Assembly: GCF_007679495.1 (NCBI RefSeq)
Contig: NZ_VEGP01000007.1
Coordinates: 1 to 64,000 of the forward strand
From: Paenibacillus sp. 32O-W
GTDB taxonomy: Bacteria > Bacillota > Bacilli > Paenibacillales > NBRC-103111
DNA length: 64,000 nucleotides
Reading direction: 5' to 3'
Shown: piece by piece, positions 41,627 through 50,495 of the stretch
Layout of the letters: the number at the start of each line of letters is the position of its first letter
How positions within the stretch are numbered: the first letter of the stretch is position 1
The notes under the pieces: generated by a model
The model's input: only the letters and a program-made list of their open reading frames with translations
The model's database searches: none
Told to the model about the DNA's origin: nothing
Program-made: the position numbers and the translations under genes

Positions 41627-42829
41627 TTATTCCTGCAAGCTTTCTCCCATCGGATTCTCCTTCCACATCATTGTAATCCCGAGTCCGATGGCCATAATGA
41701 CAGCAGCGAAAAGATAAGGATAATGGATGTTTAAGTCAAATAATATTCCAGCGACCGCAGGCCCGACGATATTACCCAGGCTCGTATAGGTGGAGTTCAT
41801 TCCCGCCACAAATCCTTGCTCTTTGCCGGCAGACCTGGATAGGGAGGTTGTCAATGCCGGACGAAGCAGGTCAAAGGCGAGGAAGATGAAGCAGGTTACG
41901 GCCAGCACGACCCAAAAGTTCGAGATTACGGTAGATACGACCGCCATTATGGCGCCAGAAATCAAACATAATTGGATCAGCTTCTTCTCACCGAGAATAT
42001 CGACCATTTTTCCAAACATGAAGATTTGCACAACAACGCCGAAGATGGAGCTTATCGTAATAATGGTGGCTATGTCCTTGGGCGTAAAGCCGAATTTATG
42101 ATCGGAAAAGAGGCTAAAAACCGTTTCATAGGCCGATAATCCGAAAGCAAGAACAAACACGATGATAAAGGCAATAATGTAAAGCGGATTAAGCGATTTT
42201 CTTAAATCTGTAATAAAGCTAGTATGCTTTGCAGCCGCAGAGATTTCCTTAAGCTGTTCCTTGGTAAGCTGCTCCTTTAGGATAAAAATAGATGAGATAC
42301 AGGCTATGAAGGCAATCGCCGCCGCAAAGAAGAAAGGCATGCGAACGCCATATTCGGCGATAAAGCCACCGACGCCCGGCCCTATAATAAAGCCGGTGCT
42401 GATCGCCGCGGAAACGTAACCCATCGCTTTGGGTCTCTCCTCGAGAGACGTAATGTCTGCCACGTATGCAGTAACCCCGGGCATAATAAAGGCGGCGCTG
42501 ATTCCTCCCAAAATCCTGGACAGGTAAAGCCACAATACCTCCGTAGCCAAACCGAAGATAAGTTCCGAAACGCTGAAAAGGAGCAGGCCGATGGTGATGA
42601 TTTTCTTCCTGCCATAACGGTCAACCCATCGTCCTGCGAACGGAGATGTCAGAAGCTGTGCCACCGCGAAGATCGCTACAAGATAGCCCATCGTCTTTCC
42701 CGACAAATGCATGATATTCATAAAAGACGGCATGACGGGGATGACGAGGCCGATGCCCAGAAATGCTATGAATATATTGCTCAGAAGTATGACTAATACC
42801 ATTTTTTGTTCTTTTATTGTTTTTTTCAT
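41627..42829 (-). CDS. NorA/Bmr-type MFS multidrug efflux transporter
   Basis: The 400-residue protein follows the NorA/Bmr pattern closely. It has IGLVIPVMPSF in helix 1, the motif A loop GRWVDRYGRKK, the motif C antiporter segment STGFIIGPGVGGFIAEYG, and FGLSAYETVFSLF in helix 7. These drug:proton antiporters export fluoroquinolones, dyes and similar cations. It lies 26 bp after a TetR gene on the same strand, so the two probably form an operon in which TetR controls the pump. Confidence 0.9.
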   Translation of the reverse strand: MKKTIKEQKMVLVILLSNIFIAFLGIGLVIPVMPSFMNIMHLSGKTMGYLVAIFAVAQLLTSPFAGRWVDRYGRKKIITIGLLLFSVSELIFGLATEVLWLYLSRILGGISAAFIMPGVTAYVADITSLEERPKAMGYVSAAISTGFIIGPGVGGFIAEYGVRMPFFFAAAIAFIACISSIFILKEQLTKEQLKEISAAAKHTSFITDLRKSLNPLYIIAFIIVFVLAFGLSAYETVFSLFSDHKFGFTPKDIATIITISSIFGVVVQIFMFGKMVDILGEKKLIQLCLISGAIMAVVSTVISNFWVVLAVTCFIFLAFDLLRPALTTSLSRSAGKEQGFVAGMNSTYTSLGNIVGPAVAGILFDLNIHYPYLFAAVIMAIGLGITMMWKENPMGESLQE

Positions 42830-42855
42830 GGATCAACACTTTCTTTCTCTAAGTA

Positions 42856-43437
42856 TCAATGATGCGAAATTCCTCTCCAGAATACCGTCCAGGAGGCTTC
42901 CAGCTTTTCTTTCAGCCTTCTCTTATCATTGCCGTATACTAACTCAATCATTATGGAATCGACGACTCCCAAGAAGGCGAGGGTCGGTGTTTTCGCTGCC
43001 TCTCCGACAATGGCATCGGCATCGATCCAATCCCGGAATTTGCTCTCCAGTACCGCCTGTACCTTCTCCTCGAGATCAATCACTTCCTTCTCGATAGCTT
43101 GAGCCAGATGAGCCGGCGGGAAGAAGGACATCCGCAGCCAAAACGTTAACTGCTCATTTTTTTGGAAAAGATCTATGACCAGCTGCAGAAAACCATATAA
43201 ATTCTGTTCAGGATGGCGGGAATCCATATTACGAAAATATTCAAGCTTGGAAGACAGCTCCGTCTCTTTCGCATCACGCAAAACTTGCAGAAAAAGATCA
43301 TCCTTTCCTTTAAAATGGGCGTAAATGGATTGCTTCTTCATGCCGACTTCTTCGGCGATCTGAGAAAGGGAGGCTCCTTCATAGCCATGAATGGTGAAAT
43401 ATTTTAACGCAGCCTCTTTAATTTCATTGCTTTTCAA
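42856..43437 (-). CDS. TetR family repressor (with NorA-like pump)
   Basis: The 193-residue protein has a TetR HTH (about 5-50, EGASLSQIAEEVGMKKQSIYAHF) and a helical ligand domain. The TTG at 43437 is chosen because GAGGTGATAAGG lies just upstream; a longer frame to 43533 contains no such site. A perfect palindrome ACGAACGTTCGT (43455-43466) lies immediately upstream and is the likely operator for autoregulation and pump control. Confidence 0.85.
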   Translation of the reverse strand: MKSNEIKEAALKYFTIHGYEGASLSQIAEEVGMKKQSIYAHFKGKDDLFLQVLRDAKETELSSKLEYFRNMDSRHPEQNLYGFLQLVIDLFQKNEQLTFWLRMSFFPPAHLAQAIEKEVIDLEEKVQAVLESKFRDWIDADAIVGEAAKTPTLAFLGVVDSIMIELVYGNDKRRLKEKLEASWTVFWRGISHH

Positions 43438-43454
43438 CCTTATCACCTCAATTA

Positions 43455-43466
43455 ACGAACGTTCGT
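43455..43466. promoter_or_regulatory. TetR-type operator palindrome
   Basis: ACGAACGTTCGT is a perfect 12-bp palindrome 18 bases upstream of the TetR start codon. Confidence 0.6.
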
Positions 43467-43601
43467 CAGTCATCATAGCAAAATAAAAAATGATATGCAA
43501 GCAAAAAATAAGCCCGCCCGGCATATTGGACAAATGTTGCGGACATGAGAGACCTTATTTTGCCCATGGGCTATTTTGTTGAAAAATATTTGCCATACCT
43601 A

Positions 43602-43630
43602 TTTACAAACCGACGGTCGGTTTTTATAAT
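43602..43630 (+). promoter_or_regulatory. Promoter with TetR-type operator in the spacer
   Basis: TTTACA (43602-43607), 17 bases, TATAAT (43625-43630). The spacer is almost entirely an operator, AAACCGAC-G-GTCGGTTT (43607-43623), so repressor binding would exclude RNA polymerase. Confidence 0.8.
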
Positions 43631-43661
43631 TAGAGTATGTAAAATGTCTGGAGGAATGATT

Positions 43662-44252
43662 ATGAAGAATGAGGATCGCAGGAAACAAACCATCCGGCAA
43701 TTACTGGATGCGACAAAACAATTGCTTAGGGAGAAAAGCTGCCACGCTATAACGATGAAGGATATTATGGATCAATCGCAGTTGTCCAAGGGGGCCATCT
43801 TCCATTATGTGAAGAGCAAGGATGAAATTTTTGCCTGGGTGCTGCAGGAACGGCTGGAGGAGATCCACGAACATTTTATGAGCGAAGTTGAGAAGGGCGG
43901 AAGAACGTTCGACGGACCGATGCAAATCATCTCGAACAATCTGGCCGGCTTGGAGGATGCAGAGGAGGTAACCAATAAGGTTCTCGTGTATTTGCTGGGC
44001 AGGGAGGATGAACCCGCCGTCGCGGAAGTGCTCCGGAGCTTCTATGAGAGATCGGTGCATCTGTCCAAACAATGGATTATGATCGGCCAACAGCACGGTG
44101 TGATACAGGAGTCGGTCGATCCGGACAAGACGGCGGAATTGTTCGTTCTGCTCGCTTTCGGTCTGCGCGTTCGGGCTTCGCTGCCAGCGCTCCCCGTTTC
44201 ATTCGCTGCCGGGGATTTATCGGCGTTCATGGCCCATCTGTTGAAAAAATAA
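43662..44252 (+). CDS. TetR family regulator (YxaF/LmrA-like)
   Basis: This 196-residue protein has an HTH near residues 10-55 (HAITMKDIMDQSQLSKGAIFHYV) and a helical effector domain. The ATG at 43662 follows GGAGGA; the frame is open from 43545, but the promoter and operator at 43602-43630 lie inside that extension. It probably represses itself and the DUF2269 and DoxX membrane genes that follow. Confidence 0.88.
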   Translation: MKNEDRRKQTIRQLLDATKQLLREKSCHAITMKDIMDQSQLSKGAIFHYVKSKDEIFAWVLQERLEEIHEHFMSEVEKGGRTFDGPMQIISNNLAGLEDAEEVTNKVLVYLLGREDEPAVAEVLRSFYERSVHLSKQWIMIGQQHGVIQESVDPDKTAELFVLLAFGLRVRASLPALPVSFAAGDLSAFMAHLLKK

Positions 44253-44279
44253 TAGCTTCATAGAAAGGAAAATGCGCTA

Positions 44280-44739
44280 TGCATTTATGGCTGTTACTGC
44301 ATTTGGCCGGTGTCGTATTATTTGTCGGAAATATCGTTACGGCGGCGTTCTGGAAATTCGCGCGGACCTGCACAAAAATCCGGTCGTCATTCACTCTGCG
44401 GTCAAAAACGTCATGCTTGCCGATTTTGTGTTCACTCTGCCGGGACTCGTCCTGATCATTCTATCGGGGATTGTTATGGCTGTTCAGACGGAAATGCTCG
44501 CTCAGGGATTTAATTGGCTAATGGCGTCGTTGATCTTGTTTGCGGTTACCGGCGTAGTCTGGCTGGCGGTGCTCCTTCCCCTGCAGCGGGCCATGATCCG
44601 TTATAGCGCCGCATGTGTGGATCGCGGGTACATCACGGAGGAGTACGCCCGAGCTTCCCGTTGGTGGGCTGTCTTCGGCACCATCGCCACTCTGCTGCCG
44701 GTTGTTATTCTTTATCTGATGATTGCAAAAAGCTTCTAA
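44280..44739 (+). pseudogene. DUF2269-like membrane protein, frameshifted
   Basis: The start at 44280 encodes MHLWLLLHLAGVVLFVGNIV and continues to AFWK near 44356. The family then expects R-ADLHK, which appears in the next frame as RADLHKNPVVIHSAVKNVML and continues to the normal end at 44739. One base seems to be missing near 44355-44362. Without the shift the product would have about 153 residues and four helices. Sequencing error or programmed shift is possible, but there is no slippery heptamer that I can see. Confidence 0.75.
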
Positions 44740-44757
44740 ATCCGGGGAGGGATAACA

Positions 44758-45216
44758 ATGGCTCCGTTTATCGCTCTGCTTTCATCCTTTGTGCTCTTTC
44801 GGGGCATCGGCTTGCTTGGCTGGCCTTATTTCGACGGTTGGCATTCTTCCCTGCGGGCGGCTGTAGTGGTCATGCTGCTGCTTGCCGCCTCCGCCCATTG
44901 GGGCAAGAGGCGTCCTGATCTGATACGGATGGTCCCGCCTTTTTTTCCAAAAAGAGAATGGATTGTGACCGTGACCGGTTGTCTGGAAATTGCAGGGGCT
45001 ATCGGCCTGCTGCTGCCGGCTTTCTCGTTTGCTGCATCTGTGTGCTTGACCGTGCTGCTTCTTGCCATGTTTCCCGCCAACGTATATGCCGCCCGGGAAA
45101 AATTGACGATCGGCGGCAAGCCTGTGCCAAAGCTGTCTTTCCGTATTGTGCTGCAGATTGTTTTCATAGCGGCGGCCCTGCTGTCATCACCGATGTTCGG
45201 TCCAGAGCTTGGATGA
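44758..45216 (+). CDS. DoxX family membrane protein
   Basis: The 152-residue protein has four hydrophobic segments with LLLAASAHWGKRRPDLIRMVP and a GCLEIAGAIGLLLP helix, as in DoxX/DoxD-like proteins of Bacilli. AMFPANVYAAREK is a typical family end. Function is unknown for this group. It follows the DUF2269 gene by 18 bp and likely belongs to the TetR-controlled unit. Confidence 0.8.
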   Translation: MAPFIALLSSFVLFRGIGLLGWPYFDGWHSSLRAAVVVMLLLAASAHWGKRRPDLIRMVPPFFPKREWIVTVTGCLEIAGAIGLLLPAFSFAASVCLTVLLLAMFPANVYAAREKLTIGGKPVPKLSFRIVLQIVFIAAALLSSPMFGPELG

Positions 45217-45375
45217 CAGGCAAGGGTTAAAACAATATCATAGGCAGGTCGGCTATAAGCCTCCTGGACATTCTCATTGAGAAGCTTCTCTCCATGTGAT
45301 TGTAAGGGGGCTTTTATTTATGGGCATCAAAGGACGGGCATAATTTTTGCAAAAATAAAATTTGTCCCGCAAATT

Positions 45376-45395
45376 CCTGACAAACGGATGTCAGG
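45376..45395. repeat. Short inverted repeat upstream of the second uvrA-like gene
   Basis: CCTGAC-N8-GTCAGG lies 66 bases upstream of the start. It could be an operator; no match was found upstream of the first uvrA-like gene. Confidence 0.35.
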
Positions 45396-45440
45396 GTCGT
45401 AGGTTTATACTTTTAGATAAAAAGCGAATGGGGGAGTTCC

Positions 45441-46846
45441 ATGTCACAGCAGGAGTACATTGTCATACGGGGAGCCAGGGAAAATAACTTGAAAAATGTA
45501 TCGCTTCGAATCCCCAAACGGAAAATAACGGTTTTTACCGGAGTGTCGGGATCGGGTAAATCATCGATCGTTTTCGATACGATAAGTGCGGAAGCACAGC
45601 GGCTGTTAAATGAAACATTCACGGCGTTTATCCGAAATCGTCTGCCTAAACACAGCCGGCCTGATATGGATTCGATAGAAAATCTGTCCACCGCCATCGT
45701 TATTGATCAGAGACGTCTGGGGGGCAACTCTCGTTCGACATTGGGCACTATTACCGATATTTATTCGATGCTCCGCCTGCTTTACTCGCGCGTAGGCAAG
45801 CCATTCGTCGGGTACTCCCACGTCTTCTCCTTTAACGATCCGGCAGGCATGTGTCCGGGATGTCAAGGCCTCGGCAAAAAGGTGGAGCTCGATGTTCGCA
45901 AACTCTTTGATCCATCGAAGTCATTAAATGAAGGAGCGATATTATTTCCCGTGTTTTCCGTAGGGTCGTGGTATTTAAAAACATATACCTTGTCAGGTTT
46001 ATTCGATAATGACAAGAAGCTTGCGGACTATACGGAGCAGGAGCGGGAGCTGCTGCTGTACGGCAAAGGCAAAAAAATAAAGCTTCCGTCCAAGGGAGGA
46101 CCGATCCAGTCTGATTATGAAGGAGTCGTCCACAAATTCAACCGTCTGTATATTCAAAGAGACAGCAGCGAATTGTCCGAGAGTACCCGAAGCAAGGTGA
46201 ACCGCTTCATTACCCTTGTCGCGTGTCCGGAGTGCAAGGGCGCCCGTCTTAATCAGGCGTCTTTAAGCTGCACCATCAACGGACTTAACATAGCGGAATG
46301 CTCTGCGATGGAGATAAGCGAGCTTCATAAAGTGATAAACCGTATCAAAGATCCGATCGCGGCCCCGCTCGTATCCGCTTTGTCGGAGCGGCTGCAGCAT
46401 CTGATCGACATAGGGCTGGATTATCTCACCTTGAACCGTGAGAGGCGCTTGAATTTTTTGATAAAGAAGAGATACGACGCCAGCTGCAGGCTATAGATGA
46501 TGTTGGTTTGCATTATTTGACACTCGGCCAACCGTTAAGCACGCTGTCCGGAGGGGAATGCCAGCGTATTAAGCTGGCGGGCGAATTGCACAGGAAAGGA
46601 AAAATCTATGTCATGGACGAGCCGACAACGGGACTTCATCTATCGGATGTGGATCATTTGTTGACCATTCTAAACCGACTTGTCATTGTTATTGAACACA
46701 ACCTGGATATCATCAGACAGGCGGACTGGGTGATCGACCTTGGACCGGAAGGCGGTCATAAAGGCGGACAGGTTATTTTTGCAGGAACGCCAAGGCAGCT
46801 ATCTGACGCTCAGGGATCGTTAACAGGTATGTATATAGGAAAATGA
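45441..46846 (+). pseudogene. Second UvrA-like ABC ATPase, internally deleted
   Basis: The first 330 codons parallel the UvrA-like gene at 2287 (Walker A GVSGSGKSS, FNDPAGMCPGCQGLG, YLTLNRE). At about 46443 the frame jumps, out of register, to sequence matching the second half ([14 protein letters not shown], then [16 protein letters not shown]). The first signature motif and the second Walker A, roughly 300 residues, are gone. A further gap removes about six residues between RLV and IVIEHN. The start has a GGGGGAG site and is intact. The gene cannot encode a working ATPase. Confidence 0.88.
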
Positions 46847-47032
46847 AGAATGCTCAAGATGGATGAAGTACACTTGGGTGTCAGCCGTTGCTGGGATGAT
46901 GGCTAAGTGGTTGACCACCGTCATGCGACGCCAAACACCGCGCGCCGGGAGTCTGGAGCGTTGCGGAAGGCTGGGGGGCCGCTCGTGCTTTTGGTCTGTT
47001 GCCGATATAATCGGGATAGGGGGGGATTTGGC

Positions 47033-47950
47033 TTGAAGCTGGATCGATTACTTGCTATTACAATGTGTCTGCTCAGTAATAAAAGAGTGACTGCCGCCGA
47101 GTTGGCGGACAGGTTCGAGGTATCCTTAAGGACTGTCTACCGGGATATCGACGCGATTAATCAGGCTGGAATTCCTGTTGCTTCCTATCCCGGTCCGGAC
47201 GGAGGGTATGAAATTATGCCGGGCTACCGGATAGATAAACAAGTATTGACGCTGGAACATTTAGTTGCGATCTATACTTCGTTGCGAGGCATTCAATCGG
47301 CAACGGATAACTCCGAGCTGACCGAGCTGCTTGAAAGAATCGGGGCTTTGATCCCGGAGGATTTCACAACCTCTGCCTCATTCAGCCTCGATTTCCGGCA
47401 CTCTTCGAATGCGGATGTCAAGGAGAAGATACGGTCTCTTCAGCTTGCTGTCCGGGAGATGCATACAGTGAAATTTGACTACATGGATAGTAGGGGAGCA
47501 GAGACGTCCCGAACGGTTGAGCCCATGGGATTGTACCTGAAGCGGAGCGCTTGGTATTTATGGGGGTTCTGTCGTATCCGTTCGGCCCTCAGGGTCTTTC
47601 GTTTATCCCGCATGAACAATTTGAAGCTCTTATCTGAAAGGTTCGTCCGCCGCAACTTGACCATTGAGGATATAGATAAGGACCGCAACATAAAGCCGCC
47701 GGATGGCGTGGATGTAATGCTATGCTTTAACCCCGCGGCGAAGGCTAGGGTCAGGGAAGAGTTCGAAGCCGCCGATATTGCGGAGAATCCCGATGGAACC
47801 TTGCTGATAAAGGCCTATTATTATTCGAGGGAGAAGGCCGTACAGCATCTTTTGAGCTTTGGGATTCATGTAAGGGTGCTGGCACCGCCGGAGTTTATTG
47901 ATGAATTCCGCTGCCAAGTGCTTCAAATTTCGCGTCTGTATCAGCATTGA
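47033..47950 (+). CDS. WYL-domain transcriptional regulator (YafY/DeoR-like)
   Basis: The 305-residue protein has a winged helix (LDRLLAITMCLLSNKRVTAA, VSLRTVYRDIDAINQAGIPV), a WYL domain (KFDYMDSRGAE to RSAWYLWGFCRIRSALRVFR) and a C-terminal WCX extension. The TTG at 47033 follows GGGGGGGA and matches the family N-terminus; the open frame to 46907 adds unrelated residues. It lies downstream of the broken uvrA-like gene, repeating the WYL/UvrA neighbourhood of 1.1-4.5 kb. Confidence 0.87.
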   Translation: MKLDRLLAITMCLLSNKRVTAAELADRFEVSLRTVYRDIDAINQAGIPVASYPGPDGGYEIMPGYRIDKQVLTLEHLVAIYTSLRGIQSATDNSELTELLERIGALIPEDFTTSASFSLDFRHSSNADVKEKIRSLQLAVREMHTVKFDYMDSRGAETSRTVEPMGLYLKRSAWYLWGFCRIRSALRVFRLSRMNNLKLLSERFVRRNLTIEDIDKDRNIKPPDGVDVMLCFNPAAKARVREEFEAADIAENPDGTLLIKAYYYSREKAVQHLLSFGIHVRVLAPPEFIDEFRCQVLQISRLYQH

Positions 47951-48060
47951 CGGTTTGGCCGTAGAAATGTTGTTGTTTATTTTATTTAAGTATTTACTTT
48001 ATTAAGGAAAAGATTTAATATGAAGTCAGAAATAACCGGAAGGGAGGAAAACGACTAACG

Positions 48061-48414
48061 ATGCCTGTCGATATATTTTCTGCACTTGCCGACCCGACCC
48101 GGCGCAGGATTCTGGAGATGCTCGCTGATCATGACGGGTTATCTGCATCCGAGATTTACGATCAATTCAAAGTCAGCCCGCAGGCGATTTCCCAACATCT
48201 GAAAATTCTTCGCGGGGCGAATTTGGTAGAGGTGGAAAAGCGGGCACAGCAGCGCATCTATCGAATCAACACTAAAGCAATGGTCCAATTCGAGGAATGG
48301 TCTAAGCGGATGAGACAGCGCTGGAGCCGAAGACTGGATACCTTGGATGCAGTATTAAAAGAAGAAATGAAGAAACATGCAAATAACCAAATTGAAAAGG
48401 AGAAACCCGAATGA
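48061..48414 (+). CDS. ArsR family regulator (SdpR-like)
   Basis: The 117-residue winged-helix protein reads FSALADPTRRRILEMLADHD, SASEIYDQFKVSPQAISQHLKILR and VEVEKRAQQRIYRI. It lacks the Cys motif of metal sensors. This subgroup is usually paired with an AHSA1/SRPBCC gene, and a deleted copy of such a gene overlaps its stop as ATGA. Confidence 0.88.
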   Translation: MPVDIFSALADPTRRRILEMLADHDGLSASEIYDQFKVSPQAISQHLKILRGANLVEVEKRAQQRIYRINTKAMVQFEEWSKRMRQRWSRRLDTLDAVLKEEMKKHANNQIEKEKPE

Positions 48415-48551
48415 ATCCAAAAGAGAGTCAGCAAGCCCTTGTCATTACCCGCACGTTTGAATACGGCTGGACAGTGCTTGGGCCCATGTCAGACAATGCC
48501 GTTGCCGGCATGAATCAATCGCTGGATAAGCTCGTCCAAGCCATCGCGTGA
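48411..48551 (+). pseudogene. AHSA1/SRPBCC protein with most of the middle deleted
   Basis: The 46-codon frame joins an N-terminal start typical of AHSA1 proteins (QQALVITRTFE) to a C-terminal end (MNQSLDKLVQAIA). Family members have about 140-160 residues, so roughly 100 are missing. The frame is still open across the junction. It overlaps the ArsR gene by ATGA, as intact pairs do. Downstream (48555-48647) another open stretch, PTVINKFKHYYGLAPGQVFK, may be part of a different remnant. Confidence 0.6.
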
Positions 48552-48712
48552 GAAGGGGAGCCGATCCCGACCGTAATTAACAAGTTTAAACATTACTACG
48601 GATTAGCTCCAGGCCAAGTATTTAAATCGATTGTCCGTTTTGTACAATGATTATGGACCTAAATATGCGATGATTTGCTGAAAAGATTAAACATCGACAC
48701 AGGAGGAGAATA

Positions 48713-49135
48713 ATGAAGCCTCGAATTTCCGTACTCACATTAGGCGTGGACGATTTGGAAAGATCATTAAAATTCTATCGGGATGGACTGGGCCTGCCGA
48801 CCCAAGGGATCATAGGCAAAGAGTTTGAACACGGGGCGGTCGCCTTTTTCGACTTGCAGGCCGGTGTCAAACTGGCCATCTGGAACCGCCGTGATCTCGC
48901 CCATGAGGCGAAGGTCCCTCTGGGATCGCCGAGCCCGACGGAAATGACCATCGGCCATAATGTAGGCAGCAAGGAAGAAGTGGACAGAATTATGGAACAA
49001 GCCCGGAATGCAGGGGCTGTCATTACGGATCCCGCGCATGACGCTTTCTGGGGCGGGTACTCGGGACACTTCCAGGACCCCGATGGCCATTTATGGGAAA
49101 TCGTCTGGAATCCTGCTTGGGAGATCGAGGATTGA
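48713..49135 (+). CDS. VOC family (glyoxalase-like) protein
   Basis: The 140-residue protein has SVLTLGVDDLERSLKFYRDG at the start and GHFQDPDGHLWEIVWNP at the end, with the metal-ligand Glu in WEIVWN. This is the common YcgJ/PhnB-like VOC group of unknown reaction. AGGAGGAG precedes the ATG. It stands alone. Confidence 0.87.
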   Translation: MKPRISVLTLGVDDLERSLKFYRDGLGLPTQGIIGKEFEHGAVAFFDLQAGVKLAIWNRRDLAHEAKVPLGSPSPTEMTIGHNVGSKEEVDRIMEQARNAGAVITDPAHDAFWGGYSGHFQDPDGHLWEIVWNPAWEIED

Positions 49136-49217
49136 TCTATCGTCCCGCTCGCATAGGGCGGGAAAGAGCAGCCCAACTATAGGAAATAACACATAGGCAA
49201 CAATACTCTCCAGACGA

Positions 49218-49246
49218 TTGGTTGCAAACATCCATGCATGTATAAT
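49218..49246 (+). promoter_or_regulatory. Promoter of the GNAT gene
   Basis: TTGGTT (49218-49223), 17 bases, consensus TATAAT (49241-49246), 56 bases before the chosen start. Confidence 0.65.
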
Positions 49247-49301
49247 AGTAGCCAGAGGAACAAACGCATTATGCATAATGAAAAGAAGCGGAGAGGAAGA
49301 G

Positions 49302-49790
49302 ATGAACCACTCGAGTCACGGCGGACCATACCATGTACGTCCATACCGTCAGGAAGATCGGGAAGCATGTATGGCTTTGTTTGAGAGCAATGTACCGAAA
49401 TATTTTGCGCCCGAGGAGCTTAAAGATTTTGTTTCTGATCTGGATGATTTGAAGTGGCCGTATTTGGTCATGGAGGATGAGAACGGGAAGATTGTCGCCA
49501 GTGGCGGTTATGGCGCTATAGGAGAAGACGGGACCGTTGCCGCTCTCTGTTGGGGGATGGTCCGCCGGGATCTTCATCGATGCGGGCTGGGCAGGCGGCT
49601 TCTCGTCGAGCGATTGAAGAGGATCGCGGCGGAGCCGAAATTTACCAGAGTAACCATTGAAACGTCGCAGTACAGCCGCGGCTTTTTCGAACGTTTCGGG
49701 TTCGTCGCAAAGCGGGTTTGCCCGGATGGTTTTGCCCCGGGCTTGGATCTAGTAGAGATGGAGCTTGATCTTTCCCGGTTGAAATTATAG
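49302..49790 (+). CDS. GNAT family N-acetyltransferase
   Basis: The 162-residue protein has YHVRPYRQEDREACMALFES, the acetyl-CoA loop RRDLHRCGLGRRLLVERL and YSRGFFERFGF. The usual Q/RxxGxG/A pattern reads HRCGLG. The substrate is unknown. The ATG at 49302 follows GAGAGGAAGAG; upstream in-frame codons overlap the promoter. Confidence 0.85.
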   Translation: MNHSSHGGPYHVRPYRQEDREACMALFESNVPKYFAPEELKDFVSDLDDLKWPYLVMEDENGKIVASGGYGAIGEDGTVAALCWGMVRRDLHRCGLGRRLLVERLKRIAAEPKFTRVTIETSQYSRGFFERFGFVAKRVCPDGFAPGLDLVEMELDLSRLKL

Positions 49791-50221
49791 CTCGACTTTC
49801 GGTGCGAGATCGCATTAAACCTGAAAGTTGAGTATTAAGATCTTTGGGATAAGCTGCCGTGAAATTCAAAGATCATGTACGGTTACACAAAGTTGGATAA
49901 CGATCCCAAATGGATCTTGTAGTACAGCATATCCAGGACTAAAGTAAAGTGCATCGTTTACTCCAGCCTATGCAGAACATTCGGATGATCCTCTTTAGCG
50001 AGAGAGAAAGCGGCCGTACCGATAATTCAGTAAAAATTACCGGCTTTCGCGGAAGCGCGAACGGCTGAGGGGTATATGGCCGAGGAATTCTTCTCTGCAT
50101 GTCAAAATCGACTCTGGCGGCGGGCGGCTTTCGCTTGCCTTAACGGCGATGCAAAAAAAAGCGAGTGTTTGTGGGTACCCGACCACGAACCTCGCTCTTT
50201 TATTTTCCTTCTTCGATCATT
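49791..50221. other. Intergenic region with a bidirectional terminator
   Basis: A hairpin GCGAGTGTTTGTGG / CCACGAACCTCGC (50161-50195) is preceded by eight A and followed by TCTTTTATTTT. An imperfect inverted repeat CTCGACTTTC...GAAAGTTGAG lies at 49791-49832. I see no gene. Confidence 0.55.
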
Positions 50222-50350
50222 AAACCGATTCCGCAGGCAAGTTCCCGCCATACACGTTGCGAGCGATAATTTTCGCCACTTCCGATTTATGGGCTAAATA
50301 AGCATCCGATTTGGTTTCGATAAAATCGGCTTTTCTCATTTACGTCTGTT
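50220..50350 (-). pseudogene. C-terminal remnant of the gene family found at 63684
   Basis: The minus strand encodes AYLAHKSEVAKIIARNVYGG, nearly the same as AYLAHKSEVADIIERSVYGG at 63684-63780. It ends NLPAESV-stop. Upstream of this block there is no matching sequence, so only the tail of a paralogue remains. Confidence 0.6.
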
Positions 50351-50411
50351 CCTAACTATTATATAATGAGTTAAAGTCCTATATAGGTATAGCGTCTCTA
50401 TATATGAGACG
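50339..50411 (+). promoter_or_regulatory. Promoter and possible operator of the 50.5-kb catabolic genes
   Basis: TTTACG (50339-50344), 17 bases, TATAAT (50362-50367). A CGTCTC-N7-GAGACG inverted repeat (50393-50411) lies about 25 bases downstream, where a repressor would block transcription. Confidence 0.6.
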
Positions 50412-50495
50412 AACAAGATTCTCCTTTTCAGAATTCCATTAAATAAGAGCGAACGAGTCAAGACTTTTCAGAGAACTAAGAGTGGGGGATTGAAT

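Noticed and set aside
43545..43661. Upstream extension of the second TetR gene
   Set aside because: The extension contains the promoter and operator of the gene, and the ATG at 43662 has a strong ribosome site.
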